A stretch of 64,000 nt of DNA from Zizania palustris (taxonomy: Eukaryota > Streptophyta > Magnoliopsida > Poales > Poaceae), in contig JAAALK010000284.1 of NCBI GenBank assembly GCA_019279435.1, positions 65,466,773 through 65,530,772 on the forward strand. Direction: 5' to 3'. Below are positions 34,386-46,021 of this stretch, one piece after another. Numbering within the stretch: the first letter of the stretch is position 1; each line of letters starts with the position of its first letter. The notes under the pieces are model-generated. The model was not told the DNA's origin and searched no databases. It saw only the letters and a list, made by a program, of their open reading frames with translations. The position numbers and the translations under genes are program-made.

Positions 34386-35097
34386 ACAGTGTCTATTCAC
34401 TTTTACTTCCCTTAGCATTAGTTGTGGAGTTAAATAATTGTTATTTTATTCCTGCATTAGTCAGAACATTATCTCTTCATCATGTTTAGAGGAAGATGGT
34501 TTTGAATTCGAAATAAAGAACAAGTGTTGTTTAGTATTTTGAATGGTATGTTTTATGGTGTTTGTCCACTGTTGAATGGATTATATATTCTGAATATTAA
34601 GGAGACACACATTTATAATATTAATATAAAGAAACAACGACTCAATGATTTGAATCCTACCTATGTCTAGCATTATCGTTTGGATCATATAAACGAGAAG
34701 CACATGTAGATGCTCCATAGAGATGGACTTTTTGAGTCATTTGATTTTGAATCATATAACACATGTGAGTCTTGCTTACTTGGCAAAATGTGACAAAGAT
34801 GCCTTTCAATGGTCAAAGTGAGATGACGAATGAGTTATTGGCCATTGTACATACTGATTTATGTGGACCGATGAGTCATACAACTAGAGGTGTTTTTTAG
34901 TACTTTATCAGTTTTACCGACGACTTGAGTACATATGGTTACATCTACTTAATGAGGCATAAGTGGGAATCCTTTGAAAAGTTAAAGAAGTTCTAGAACA
35001 AGGTACAAAATGTGGTTAGATCCTCTTGTGGTTATTGGTGAAAATAGACCTGATGGGTCCACAAGCTTGATGGGGAATGATGATGATGTTTAGCCAT
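34386..35097 (+). pseudogene. Copia C2 protease end and integrase, degenerate
   Basis: It continues the C2 protein seen at 24574-25102. ELNNCYF is followed by DLNPTYV and a pre-integrase block ending CESCLLGKM (about 34770). The start of the integrase core is recognisable (TDLCGPMSH-like, about 34855-34885). Many stops are present. It ends where the element A LTR begins at 35098. Confidence 0.78.
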
Positions 35098-35628
35098 TGT
35101 TGGCGTAAAAGATTACGCTAATAGGTTTAAAGAACTTGAAAGATTAGCAAACAAAGTGTTTGTTTATGAGGACTATTCCAAGCCTCCAAATTAGATAATA
35201 ACTTGAGATAGTTCGAAGTGTTTATTGAATATCTCAGTATTCGATACCCTTTACAGAGGGAAGATGGGTATTTATAGATAGAATACATTGGGAAAAGACT
35301 CCTTTACTCTCTAATTACAACCGACTTAGAAGACACTGTTTAATATTATTCGTAGGGTTAAAAGAGTAAAAGATTAATCTAATCAGTGAGAAGATAATTC
35401 TTCTATCCTCGTTGGCAGTACCCCTTCGGGTAAAGAGGCTCTAGGAGGCTTCGTCACGCCAAGGCCTTAACAGAGGCCTTCACTATAAAAAGCTATGAAT
35501 ACAAAATACAGGGAAGCCTTGACACTTTTAGGATCTTCGGAGACCAAAGCTTCTGGCTTCGTTTCTTCTGATTGTGTTGATGCTGAGGCTTCCTTAATTT
35601 CTAGAGGATGAAATATTTTCCCCCAACA
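35098..35628 (-). repeat. 3' LTR of element A (531 bp)
   Basis: On - it begins TGTTGGGGGAAAATA and ends TTACGCCAACA. It matches LTRs at 47561-48046 and 58792-59047. Bases 35093-35097 (GCCAT) are the expected but unpaired target duplication. Confidence 0.88.
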
Positions 35629-36030
35629 GTAGCGCCTCGAATACTTCTCTCCAAATTGCTTGTGCAGTGAAGAGGGCAGTATACGCAAGAAATAATTTCA
35701 TGTCTAGAATTTGGAAAAAAGAAGTCTGAAAGCCCTTACAACCATTAGAAATATTCGGAAGTAAAGGATCTCCAGACCCGAATCCTGTTTGGAGGCATCC
35801 AAGGGAGTGGCTTCGAAGTCAGATTTCTTTCGGAGCCAAAATAGCCATTAGCCTTCAGAGCCGTTAGACTCAAATTAGAGTCGTTACTCTTTGAGAAAGC
35901 TAACGGTCGCACGATCTCTGACGATTGTGACTCTTCATGAGATGACCCTGCATGTTATAATGGCGTCAAAACCAAAACAGAGCAACCCAAACGTTGCTCT
36001 GCAACGTACAGTACAAGGAATTCCAAGTTC
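35629..36030 (+). other. spacer between 3' LTR of A and its antisense gene
   Basis: About 400 bp without a good frame. It contains the polypurine side of A on - (GTATTCGAGGCGCTAC next to the LTR) and probably the upstream promoter region of the antisense gene on +. The equivalent stretch in B is 48047-48480. Confidence 0.5.
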
Positions 36031-36038
36031 TATAAAAG
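36031..36038 (+). promoter_or_regulatory. TATA box of the antisense gene of A
   Basis: TATAAAAG lies about 96 bp before the ATG at 36127, with a pyrimidine-rich leader between (36060-36120). This spacing suits a plant pol II gene with a short 5' UTR, independent of the LTR promoter. Confidence 0.6.
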
Positions 36039-36126
36039 GAAAGGTAAATAGACACCTTACCGACTACTTTTGCATACTTCCTTTCTTGTTCCTGAGCACA
36101 CACTTTAGTTTCCTTACTTTATCCGA

Positions 36127-39000
36127 TGGCGAACACCAGCAATAAGGCTCCCGTGCCTGCTTCGACTTTGGCTCGGCAGCAGGCGATGGCGGCGGCTGCG
36201 GTGGTGGGGCCTTAGAAAGAATCCTCGTCCTTCCGGTCCTCATGATCTCTGCCTAGCATCCGCCAAGTATATGGACCAGTCGTATAGCTTGGGGACGTAG
36301 TCTTGCTCAAAGAAAACTATCGCCGCAACGGTAGCTAGGAAGATGGGGCCTAGAATGAAGGTGCGTCTTCCCACGAAGGAGTGATTCCAGTGCCGCAAGT
36401 GGGAGAAGTGGTAGTGTTCAAAGCCTTCTTCGAAGCTGGACTTGGGCTACTGGCAGTGGACTTCTTGGCAGAGGTACTAGACTTGTTCCATGTAACGTTC
36501 CCCCAACTTTCCCCCAACGCAATCGTTCGCCTGGCCATCTTTGAGTGGGCCATGCGGGTCGAAGGGTGTGCGGGGAGGGCACAAATATTCGTTGCTGTCC
36601 ACAAGGCTAGAATCGGAGGGGAGAAGATGGTGGTTGGCTTCGGAAGTATAAATTTCCAACTCCGTGATGAGTTCCAAGACTGATTCCCAGTGAAAGCCAT
36701 TAACAATAGGTGGTACTCCGACTGGATCCTCCGTTGGTTCTATGCGGAGGTGGGGTCGACCTATGCCTTGGAGGGGCCCTTAGAAGAGATCATGTACCGG
36801 AGGGAGGCGGAGATCCATCCTGATCCGAGTCAACTTTAGGTCCATCTTGGACTGCTGCACTCCGTCAGTCGTCGCATGAGCATGCATGACATGGCGTAGG
36901 AATTCATTGGCCTCCGAATTCCTCCCCTGATGGCCACCTGGCCAATTAACTTCAAAGAGAACCTGGAGGGGGGACTTCGGGAAATTCCTTAGAACTCCAC
37001 AGGTAGGCTTCCTACATATCCTGCATCAAGGTGTTTAATACACAAATATTGATTTTATTTCAATAAATTAATCGGATGATATCTTATCTTTCAGCCCTGC
37101 ACATGACTTGGACTCTGGAACAAATTGTCCGGGCTACGGAGAAGGTCCTCGGAGCCCCTACACTCGTAGAAAAGGAGCGGAGGATGAAGCTGGTAGGGAC
37201 TTGGGAGCGGTTCAACCGAGTATAGAGAGTACCCGGAGTTGAGCCCCCGCCCCTTCCAGACTGGTCCGCAATGGACCAGGCTCCGAGGAAGAGGAAGGCC
37301 AAGATCGGGCACCTATGAAGAAGGTGGCCTGCAAACCGAGGCCCTCATCCAAGATGGCGCGGAGGTGGCACCAACTGTTGAGGGTGATCCTGGGCAGACG
37401 GATGCTGAAGTCACTCCGTCTGGCCAAATGGATGTCCCTATTTTGGATCAAGGCGGAGTCGAGACCGAAAGGGTTCAGACCCTGGATGTGGAGGTCTCGG
37501 CTCCAGACGAAGTGACAGTTGTTGTGGCCGAAGAAACTCCAGTAGTTGTTACTCCGGTTCGATCAATGGAGTCTGAAGAAGACTTCGGCCAAATGTTTGA
37601 GCCCCCGAACACTCCAGTACTCTCCCGACAACAAGGTGCCAGAGGTAAGCCTCGACTGAGGTTTGTTTCCTTTTCTTTTACCAGCATCATTTAAATAATA
37701 GCATATACCTTGGGTTTCACAGAATCAACTCCAGCGGAGGTGGTCCCTGCTATGAAGGTGGTCTCGGATCTTGTGGCAGCTTTGGTGTAGTTGCCGACTT
37801 TGGCGAAGGAGACAGTTCTGACACCGGAGGTAGCTCCGAAGCAGGCGACGGGTCCAGGAGAGGGCAAAGGCAAATCTTGGCTGATGCCTGCTGCTCTTGT
37901 GGGGTGGACTCCGTCAGAGTCGACTGAGGGAGGCCAGTCTACAGAGGCCTCAGAAGACGCTTCACTGCACTCCAGCCCTTCTCCCAATGACGATGATCGG
38001 AGAGCCTTGACGAGGCTCCCCCTCCCATCCCCCTTTCTTGAAAGGAGGACAGGGCTTCAAACTTTGCTAGAGCCTTTGGCTCAGGCTAGTCGTGAAGTTG
38101 GGGAGACCGAATTGGTCTCCATCATAGGTGAGGCCAAAGGGTCGGAGCTCAACGCCGCCCTTGAACAGGCGGCTTACCAGGTATGAAGCACCTGCAAAAG
38201 TTAGTTTCATTTAAAGTATATATATAACATACTCACATTGCTCTTCTTTTCCTTTGTCAGCACATTGTTTTAGCTCGTGCAACTGTTGTTTCCAATGAGC
38301 ACAAATGTAATTGGCTCAAAGAGAAGGTGACGGCTCTCCAAGGGAGCCTTGCTAACTCTGAGAACCGGGCTTCGAGCTTGGAGGAGATGGCTCACACAGA
38401 GCAGAGCGCAAATGTGAAGTTAGAGGCTACGAAGGAGGAGCTTGCGGTTGAGCGGGTGGTGCTCCGAACCGAAGTCGAAAGGCTTCGAGAGGAGCAAGCA
38501 ACCTCTGGAGCTGAGGTTGTAAGGCTTCAGGAAGAGCAGGAGTGCTTGGCTGACGACACAAGGTAGTTGCTTGGGTAGAAGACTGTCCTTATGACAAATA
38601 CACCTGCATGAATCTCTCGACTGTGGCCTTGATCGTGGAGAAAACAAGGTGTGACAGCGTGGCCTCCGAAACCATGGACGTTCTTCAGGGTGTCCTCGAA
38701 TATTTTGGGACTTCTTGCACCTCCTCGTCATCGGTACAGAGAGATCTCTGGACAAGTAGCCACTCTCGGAGTACTTCGCCACTTCAAGGACATTGGGATT
38801 TCTATCTCGCCAGACCTCAGAGTAGCCCCTGGCTATTGACACCTTCGCCCGACGTGGTCGCAGATTGGGAAGCTTTTTAGCCATCTTGGAGAGCTGAAGG
38901 TCGGTCGACGGTGAAGGTGTGGATCGATGAAGGTCACCGTCAACAGCAAGCGTGGAAGCTGCCTTCGACCAACAAGCCTCCTTTGGACCCGAAGGTCTAG
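36127..39000 (+). pseudogene. antisense gene of element A (Transposase_28-like), 4 exons
   Basis: The gene runs opposite to gag-pol, between pol and the 3' LTR. An ATG at 36127 opens a frame (MANTSNKAP) broken by a TAG at 36214-36216. The next block (36400-36680; VVFKAFFEAGLGL, FHVTFPQLSPNAIVRLAIFEW) resembles the Pfam Transposase_28 'putative gypsy type transposon' domain, as I recall that family. The middle has basic KRK and acidic stretches, and the last exon is coiled-coil-like with heptads of E/L/R (38290-38570). Introns with GT...AG ends are inferred at 37003-37094, 37645-37722 and 38181-38260, matching B and D. The stop is TAG 38998-39000 after a DPKV ending shared with B and, as PPKV, with D. 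Several stops show decay. The function is unknown. Confidence 0.78.
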
Positions 39001-39051
39001 CTCTCCGTAAGGTTCCTTATGTACAAAACTTGTGTTTCTGTCTTTCTTTTG

Positions 39052-39057
39052 AATAAA
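39052..39057 (+). terminator. polyadenylation-type signal after the antisense gene of A
   Basis: AATAAA lies about 50 bp after the stop codon at 38998-39000. Confidence 0.45.
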
Positions 39058-39079
39058 AAAGACTTATATGGAAATGCTT

Positions 39080-39600
39080 TTAGGATTTTTGACCTTTTTT
39101 GGATGATGAAATCGAAGTATTATAAGTTAATGAAGGGCTCCATCAATAGTGGGCTACCTTCGAAGCCTTAAGGCCTCACAGGCGTCCTCGATTTTAAATT
39201 CCTCGAGGGAGCCTTGGAGAGGTTATACCCAAAATTTGTAAAGAAGTATTAGCTTATATTAAGGAGGAGAAGGGGGAAAAAGGTTATAAATTTAGCATCT
39301 TCATCTTCGAAGGACGTTGACTAGTCCGAAGAGGAGTGGTGTGGCGAAGATCAAGCGAGGACTAGCCCCGAACGACTTCAGACCTGGGCCGAGCTTCAAC
39401 AAGAACAAAAAGACTTCTGATCTTGGAAGAAGGGGAAGCATATTAAACGCAAGGTTCTAAAGACTCCAGGCTCAGGGACACGTTGCCCTCGATGCCGAGC
39501 TAACTCCGAATCTAGTCTTGGGGACCGAAGGGGTCTTCACTTTCTTCTTGGCTTAGACACTAATTTTTCATAGTGTAATATAATTGATTGAGTAATATAA
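39080..39600 (+). pseudogene. downstream conserved coding block of A, antisense to pol
   Basis: With stops it reads LNEGLHQ-WATFEALRPHRRPRF, then YIKEE, then a lysine/arginine stretch. This matches the better preserved block of B (51748-52221) and that of D (42000-42530, on -). It is the degenerate second coding block behind the antisense gene. Confidence 0.65.
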
Positions 39601-40473
39601 GTTGAAATGTTTTGAAATTGTCTCTTTACCTCCTAGCCTCTCTTTGGGGGTGAGCACCTTCGATTTTCAAGAGAAGATGGTCACGCACAATGATTGTAAT
39701 GCCTGCAAAGAGTACAATTTCAATAGTTTTTTTGGAGGCTCGGAGCCCCTTATTGTATTGAATGAGAATTTGGAACCGGTGGTTCGAAATTTGAGTAGAT
39801 GGTTGGTATGGATCTTGTTGGGGGAATAGATTTCCCTTCGGCCTGGAGCCCAACACTGTCAAAGCCTGTATCTTCCCAAAGAAGCTGTTTCCAGGTCCCA
39901 AGGTACCTTTCGGAGCCTGCCGGGGCGAAGCCCCCAAGCCCCGTCGAAGCCCTCCGAAGCGAGGTCCCTCGGAGCCCTCCAGAGCGCAGCCCTCAAGATT
40001 CCTTGAAGACCGCCAGAAGGTAAGTCTCGGGCTAACTTCGAAGAAGGCCCGCAGGCTTCGAAGTTAGCCTTCGAGCCCTGTTCGGGGTTAGCCTTCAAGC
40101 TCCCTTCGGAGCTCCTCAGAGCTAGTCTCCGGACCCTCTCCAGCCGGTTCAAAGCTAAGGCCCTAGTTCGGAGGCCCTGGTTTGGAGGCCCCAGTTCGGA
40201 GGCCCCCAGTTCGGAGGCCCCGGTTCGGAGGCCCCAGTTCGGAGGCCCCCAGTTCGGAGGCCCGTTTCAGAGCCCTGGTTCGGAGCCCCGGATTCGGAGC
40301 TCCCGCCCTACTCCGAACCCAGAAGATACTTACGCCCCGCTGCAGTGTAGAAGTCGTACAAGGGGCCCCTCTGCCCATAGTTTGTCATCTAGCTGGTCAA
40401 GATGTGATGTTACCTGACATGTCTGTAAAGCTGTAAAGCACTTTTGTACCGTAGCTAGCTCCTTTTCCCCTCT

Positions 40474-40504
40474 ATGCCCTATGAGCCTAAGGCTCATAGA
40501 GGGC
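40474..40504. repeat. inverted repeat in U3 of the D LTR
   Basis: ATGCCCTATGAGCC and its near-complement GGCTCATAGAGGGCAT face each other just upstream of the TATA box. The same arrangement is kept in the other two D LTR copies (about 45395-45425 and 46300-46340). Confidence 0.6.
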
Positions 40505-40534
40505 ATCTTGGTCTTTTCCTTTGTCCCGCGTGCC

Positions 40535-40542
40535 TATAAAAG
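40535..40542 (+). promoter_or_regulatory. TATA box in the left LTR of D
   Basis: TATAAAAG is conserved in the second copy (45454-45461) and, on -, in the inverted copy (46268-46275). Confidence 0.65.
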
Positions 40543-40790
40543 CAGGGCCAAGCCCTTGTAACTGGGACACACGCTCCAGGAGGCCATGAGACCCTGGAGT
40601 TCTTTTCTCCACACCAAGGCATACCATGCCAAATCCACCACAAACTAGACGTAGGGCTATTATACCCCAGGGGAGGCCCGAACCGGTATAAATCCTTTCT
40701 CCCTCTGAGAGAACCCTTCGAGGTTCATTCTACACATCTTATACACACATACAAAACCTGTGCTGTAGCTAACGCAATTGCTACAACAGT

Positions 40791-40808
40791 TGGCGCCATC
40801 CGTGGGGA
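40791..40808 (+). other. primer-binding site of D
   Basis: TGGCGCCATCCGTGGGGA starts 2 bp after the LTR. A variant (TGGTGCCGTCCGTGGGGA, from 45710) follows the second LTR copy. Element B has the same site type (58772-58790 on -). Confidence 0.8.
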
Positions 40809-41118
40809 CCTTAGTCCAAAAAGCTAAGTTCTCTGCCACTGTCTACAACTCGAAGTACGCTTGAGGGGGAGCATCGAAGCTTTCTCGTTTCGCGCACCCT
40901 TCGGCAAGGGGCTTCGGGTGCAGCTCGAAGGCCCTCTTCGCCTTCCCTTACCCTTCGCATACCGGAGCTCACCCTCCAGCAAGGGGCTCCGCTTCATGCG
41001 TCGAAGGTCGTCGAAGCCCCAAGGGTTACGAGGCCAACCTTCGGCCACTTTACGAGGTATGTACACTATCGGAAGTACCACTTCGATGTACAATTTCGCA
41101 ATCACTTTGATATATATT

Positions 41119-41720
41119 CGAAGCCCAGCTTCGCCTTGAAGTTCGAAGCCCTGCTTCGCCTTTAAAGCAAACTTCTGCCCCATCTTGTTGAAAAAATTCG
41201 AAGCCTTGCTTCGTCTTATCAAAAAACTGAAGCCTTGCTTCGCCTTATTTAAAATACGAAGCCTCGCTTCGCTTTAAAAAATCCGGAGCACCCCTCCGAA
41301 GGCTACACAGTGCCTCCGGGCCCATAGCAGTGGACTAAAAGGACTCCGGGCCACTGGCCCGATGCGTCCAAGGACTCTGGGCCACTGGCCCGATGCGTCC
41401 AGGGATTCTGGGTTCCGCACTCGAAGCATCCCAGGGTCGAAGGTAACCCAGAGTCGAAGGTGGCTCAAAATCACAGGTTCGGTGAATCCACACCAAATAT
41501 CCTTTTCACTACAGGATCAAGCTCCAGAAGCCTTGCTTCGCTATCTAAACACACACCGAAGCCTCGCTTCGTGTGACGTGATTTAAGCTAAAAACTAAGC
41601 ATGTCAAAGTCATACTTCGCTTAAAATCTAAGTGCGTTTCGGAGCCTTGCTCACGCACAGCATCCAAATCCTAGCATGCCGAAGCATGCTTCGCTTAATT
41701 TGGCTACGCTGAAGCCTTGC
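41119..41720. repeat. array of CGAAGC-xx-GCTTCG hairpin words in D
   Basis: Self-complementary words such as CGAAGCCTTGCTTCG recur irregularly about nine times (for example 41119-41133, 41143-41157, 41199-41213, 41257-41271, 41557-41571). They are mixed with duplicated GGACTCxGGGCCACTGGCCC units at 41340-41400. The array lies where A and B have longer tandem repeats, next to the 3' end of the antisense gene. Confidence 0.7.
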
Positions 41721-41999
41721 TTCGCTCCAAATCAACGCAGTCGAAGCCCAAAAGAGGCCTTCGCTCAATACATTTCAAGCATCCGAAGCCGCCAAAAAGG
41801 CGCACCCCTCCGCATTTTTATTGCCCGGACCAGCAACGGATAAGTCCCTAGCTGCCACGAGCAAGGGGGGAAGCATGTATGTGAGGTGTGCGAATACACA
41901 GTACGAGTGTGACAAGCTAAGACGTTCGAAGTCATCAGGCAATGCGAAGCATGCAGATGAAGTATGCAACTACAATAAACTCCATTCATTGAATGATAA

Positions 42000-42530
42000 T
42001 TGAGAAGTATGTTACAAATGTACTTCGAACACAAAACTACGTGCAGTCGGTATCTAAGCCTAAAAGAATCGAGTGCGAGGTCCCAACCCTCGCTTGCTTT
42101 TCTTTCGGCCAGGGCCCCCTCGGCTGGATGAAGCCTCGTCGGAGCCTGCCCTCCCACGACCAGCTCGTCCAGGCTCCGAAGCCCGCAGACCTCGTCCTCT
42201 ACTTTGCAGGTCGCTCCAAGTTAGCGAGGCAAGCGGTGCCGTATCGAAGGCAGAGAAGTCTAAAGCTTCATCGCCCGCTAAGACCGTTCGTGAAGGCAAA
42301 ACGAAGAACTCTGAAGGGACTCTGTCTTCACAATGGCTAGCAGATCCTGAGCTACTTCGGGGATAGCTTCACCGTTAGGCCCCCTCGGAAGCTTAAACCG
42401 AGGGGGACCTTCGGACCTAGCTACTTCGAGGACTGCCCACAACTGTTGAAGTTCTTCAGAGTCCTCAAGCACTTCGAAGTCAACATTCCGAGGCTGAGCC
42501 TAGGCAGGTATAAGAAACCCCCGCATTCAT
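42000..42530 (-). pseudogene. downstream conserved coding block of D (on -)
   Basis: Reading on - gives NVDFEVLEDSEELQQLWAVLEVARSEGPPRFKLPRG and PEVAQDLLAIVKTE (42480-42320). This aligns with LLDEGLRQQWAILEILRP...RPRFSVPWG of B. The rest (42320-42060) is shifted in frame and ends in a basic GRKKSKRG-like stretch. A CAG just upstream (near 42530) could be a splice acceptor joining it to a leader. Confidence 0.65.
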
Positions 42531-42592
42531 ATTAATAAGCTGATAAGTTTTTACAAGCCTGCAGCTAAGTATTACAAGAAGCCTAAGGAGAT

Positions 42593-44826
42593 CTACACCT
42601 TCGGAGGCGGAGGTGTCGATGTCGAAGGCCGATCGGACGCAGCAGGTGCTTTGGATCGGCGAAGGCGGAGTGCCTTCTGATGTTCGAGGACTGCTTCGCA
42701 GCCTTGCTCCTTTCGGGGCTCCTGCAACCACCGCCAGGCTCTGTGGACGTCTCGCAGAGGCGTCACCAAGTGTTGGCCCCCGAAGGCCACCGGGGTCACG
42801 GAGGTTGCTGCCTCGAGGTGGTTGCACCCCGCGTCATGAAGCATCTGCAACACTCCTTGGCCCGTGACTCAGCCGGCCATCAAGGCGAAGCCCTTCAGCG
42901 ACTGCTCCGCCGTCGAAGCTACTACCTTCAAGAACTCGGCGCGATCCCCAATTGGATCTTGGTCGCCGAAGTCCAGAGCCCGGCAGTCGGTCCCTATCTG
43001 CTCGAGGACTTCGGTCAGACTCTGAGTGGCTTCATCAAGGTTGTCCACGACTAAGTCTTCAAGCTTCTGAGCCCGTTGGCGGAGTGAAGAATTCTCCTTC
43101 GCCTGCCGGGCCTCGGCGTCTTCGCTGCCTTGAGCTCCGCGCGGAGCCGATCCAACTCTGACGACAAGGTTTCCTTAGCCTTTTCGGCCTCAACCTTCGC
43201 AGCCTCTGTATCAGCCTTCGCAGCCTCTACCTCAGCCCTCGCCAACTTGGCCTCGCCCCTCGCCGCGTCAGCTGAAGCCTCGTCCCGCCTTCGCTTCTCG
43301 ACTTCCACCGAGGCTTCGCAATGGAGGGCCTCCTTCTCCTCTGCCAGGCGCATCATCCGCTTGTCCGCAGAAGTCGAAGCCGCTGCGTTCAGTGTGAAGG
43401 CCTGAAAGAATTCAAGAAATCATAAGTGTTGATCAAAGATTGAAGTATAACTCGAAGGCTGTGTAGGACTTCGCTCACCCGCACAAGGGCCTCGTTCGCG
43501 CTGATGAAGAGGTCCATGGGGTTCGTATGGCTATGTTGAGCCACTATATCCCCCGCCTCCGCAGCTGCACAAGCCTCTCTGAAGTTGTTGATTGCCACCT
43601 CCGTCACGTTACCCTTCGGCCGGAAAGGATGAACAATCTCCGCCGCGGCCACCTGGGCAGGCTTCGGCGAGGCAGGGCCTAGGTTCACCACATCGACCTC
43701 CTCATCGCTTTGGGGGTCCCCTTCGCCGCAGTCGCTGCCTCCGTCTTCTTCAGATGAGGAGCTGTCAGACTCCGAGCTACTACCGCTGCTGCTGTTGCCG
43801 GAGGCCTCTGCTGGCTTTGCGGAGGCAGACCTCGCACTGGCGTCATCCTCTGCTGGCTTCATGGCGGTAGACCTCGCACTGGCGTCGTCCTCTACAGCCT
43901 TCACCGCAGGGGGCCTCGCACCAGCATCCCCTTCTGCAAAAAGACCAAATCAGGATCCGCATATTAAAGACAAGCATGTTAGAAGGATTTACCTTCGTCT
44001 GAGATTTCTTCAAGGAAAGGGGGTCGATGTGCGCCCCCAGTCCCTTTGCTGCGAGGCTGGCGTGTCGGCCTTCGTGCCCGAAGTCGTCGCCGTCAAGGCC
44101 TCTGTGGCCTTCTTGGTGGCTGGGGTGAGCGCGTCGGCCTCCGCCGCCGAAGTCGTCGTCGGAGCCTTCGCCGCCTTCTTAGTAGCCGGAGCGCTTGTGG
44201 GCTCCACTGCTACCTCCTCCGGAGTAGAGACCTCACTCGCAGGGACCTCCGGCCGAGCCCTTGAACTCTCAGGCTCGTCGTCGTCCCCTCTCTTCCTCTT
44301 GGCACCAGCCGCCGAAGTTGCGAGGTGGGAGAAGTCCGGTAGGGCAGGGAACACGTCGTAGCCAAGTGTGGTCCATACCCTGTTCCAATGCTCCCAAGAC
44401 CCCACCGAAGCGAGGGGCTGGGCCTGCTCCTCTGGTGTCGGAGTCCCCACAACGCGCTCTGCCGCCGCGATGGCCTCCTCCGGAGTCCTCACTTCAAGAT
44501 GGGCTTCATAAAAGTTCAAGTCAGAATGAAGTTTGCGAAGTATGAAAGTGGAGAGATTTTGAGGCCTTACCAAAGCGTTCGAAGGCCAACTCGCTTAGTC
44601 CCCCTTGGCCCGAAGCTTGGAAGAGCCCCTCCAGCCAAGAGCGCACGAGGGGGCTGTGCCGAAGGGTGATGAACTCCTCCGCGAGGTCCCTCATGCTCAT
44701 CTTCGCCGCCACCCTCCGAAGAAGCGAGATCCTCGAGCGAAGGGTGCCCGGGCTAGTCTTCACCACCCCTTCGCGCCGATATAAGATGTGGGCATTGGTA
44801 CTCCGAAGGGGAGAATTCGCGCCGAC
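42593..44826 (-). pseudogene. antisense gene of D, 5' truncated, 4 exons
   Basis: This is the best preserved copy of the antisense gene. The first exon is cut at 44826 by the second LTR copy and starts within NAHILYRREG, so the Transposase_28-like core is lost. MSMRDLAEEFITL follows, matching A and B. Introns are inferred on - at 44570-44504, 43992-43934 and 43478-43402, all with GT...AG ends at the same places as in A and B. Exon 2 encodes AAGAKRKRGDDDE, exon 3 a Ser/Glu-rich acidic stretch, and exon 4 a long Ala/Glu/Lys coiled coil and a PPPPKV ending at the stop (42593-42595). One missing base near 43128 shifts exon 4. Function unknown; basic, acidic and coiled-coil parts suggest a nuclear or nucleic-acid-associated protein. 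Confidence 0.8.
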
Positions 44827-46021
44827 CAAGGTACCTTTCGGAGCCTGCCGGGGCGAAGCCCCCAAGCCCCGTTGAAGCCCTCCGAAGCGAGGTCCCTCGG
44901 AGCCCTCCAGATTGAAGCCCTCAAGATTCCTTGAAGACCACCAGAAGCTAAGTCTCACGCTAACTTCGAAGAAGGCCCGTAGGCTGGCTTCGAAGTTAGC
45001 CTTCGAGCCTTGTTCGGGGTTAGCCTTCGAGCTCCCTTCAGAGCTTCTCAGAGCTAGTCTCCGGACCCTCTCCAGCCGGTTCAAAGCCAAGGCCCCAGTT
45101 CAGAGGCCACGGTTCGGAGGCCCCAGTTCGGAGGCCCCAGTTCGGAGGCCCCAGTTCGGAGGCCCCCAGTTCGGAGGCCCCGGTTCAGAGCCCTGGTTCG
45201 GAGCCCCGGATTCGGAGCTCCGGCCCTACTCCGAACCCAGAAGATACTTACGCCCCACTGCAGTGTAGAAGTTGTACAAGGGGCCCCTCTGGCCATAGTT
45301 TGTCGTCTAGCTGGTCAAGATGTGATGTTACCTGACACGTCTGTAAAGCTGTAAAGTACTTTTGTACCGTAGCTAGCTCCTTTTCCCCTCTATGCCCCTA
45401 TGAGCCTAGGGCTCATAGAGGGGATCTTGGTCTTTTCCTTTGGCCCGCGTGCTTATAAAAGCAGGGCCAAGCCCTTGTAACTGGGACACACGCTCCAGGA
45501 GGCCATGAGACCCTGGAGTTCTTTTCTCCACACCAAGGCATACCATGCCAAATCCACCACAAACTGGACGTAGGGCTATTATCCCCCAGGGGAGGCCCGA
45601 ACCAGTATAAATCCTTTCTCCCTCTGAGAGAACCCTTCGAGGTTCATTCTACACATCGTATACACACATACAAAACCTGTGCTGTAGCTAACGCAATTGC
45701 TACAACAGTTGGTGCCGTCCGTGGGGACCTTAGTCCAAAAAGCTAAGTTCTCTGCTACTGTCTGCAACTCGAAGTACGCTTGAGGGGGGAGCATCAAAGC
45801 TTTCTCGCTTCGCGCACCCTTCGGCAAGGGCTTCGGGTGTAGCTCGAAGGCCCTCTTTGCCTTCCCTTACCCTTCGCATAGCGGAGCTCACCCTCCAGCA
45901 AGGGGCTCCGCTTCATGCGTCGAAGGTCATCGAAGCCCCAAGGGCTACGAGGCCAACCTTCGGCCACTTTACGAGGTATGTACACTATCCGAAGTACCAC
46001 TTCGATGCAGAATTTCGCAAC
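44827..46021 (+). repeat. second direct copy of D LTR (5' truncated), primer site and leader
   Basis: It matches 39898-41097 throughout. The LTR part ends at 45707, the primer site variant starts at 45710, and the leader stops at GCAAC (46017-46021), where the inverted LTR begins. The first about 82 bp of the LTR are missing at the 44826/44827 junction. Confidence 0.9.

Larger units (their letters stand above)
39816..40788 (+). repeat. left LTR of D (973 bp)
   Basis: It starts TGTTGGGGGAATAG and ends AATTGCTACAACA, followed by the primer site. It holds an array of 16-18-bp GGTTCGGAGGCCCCxx units (about 40160-40300), a U3 hairpin (40474-40504) and a TATA box (40535-40542). Confidence 0.92.

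Noticed and set aside
37239..37694. 151-codon ORF on +
   Set aside because: It is an exon of the antisense gene of A read from an internal ATG, not a separate gene.
40182..40436. ORF with a repeated RRPxFGGPSSEAP pattern, also seen at 44912-45268 and on the other strand at 46433-46663
   Set aside because: It is produced by the GGTTCGGAGGCCCC tandem units of the D LTR; the same units give repeat peptides in several frames.
42060..42366. Overlapping ORFs on + in element D
   Set aside because: They are shadows of the antisense gene's downstream block on -, which is supported by homology with A and B.
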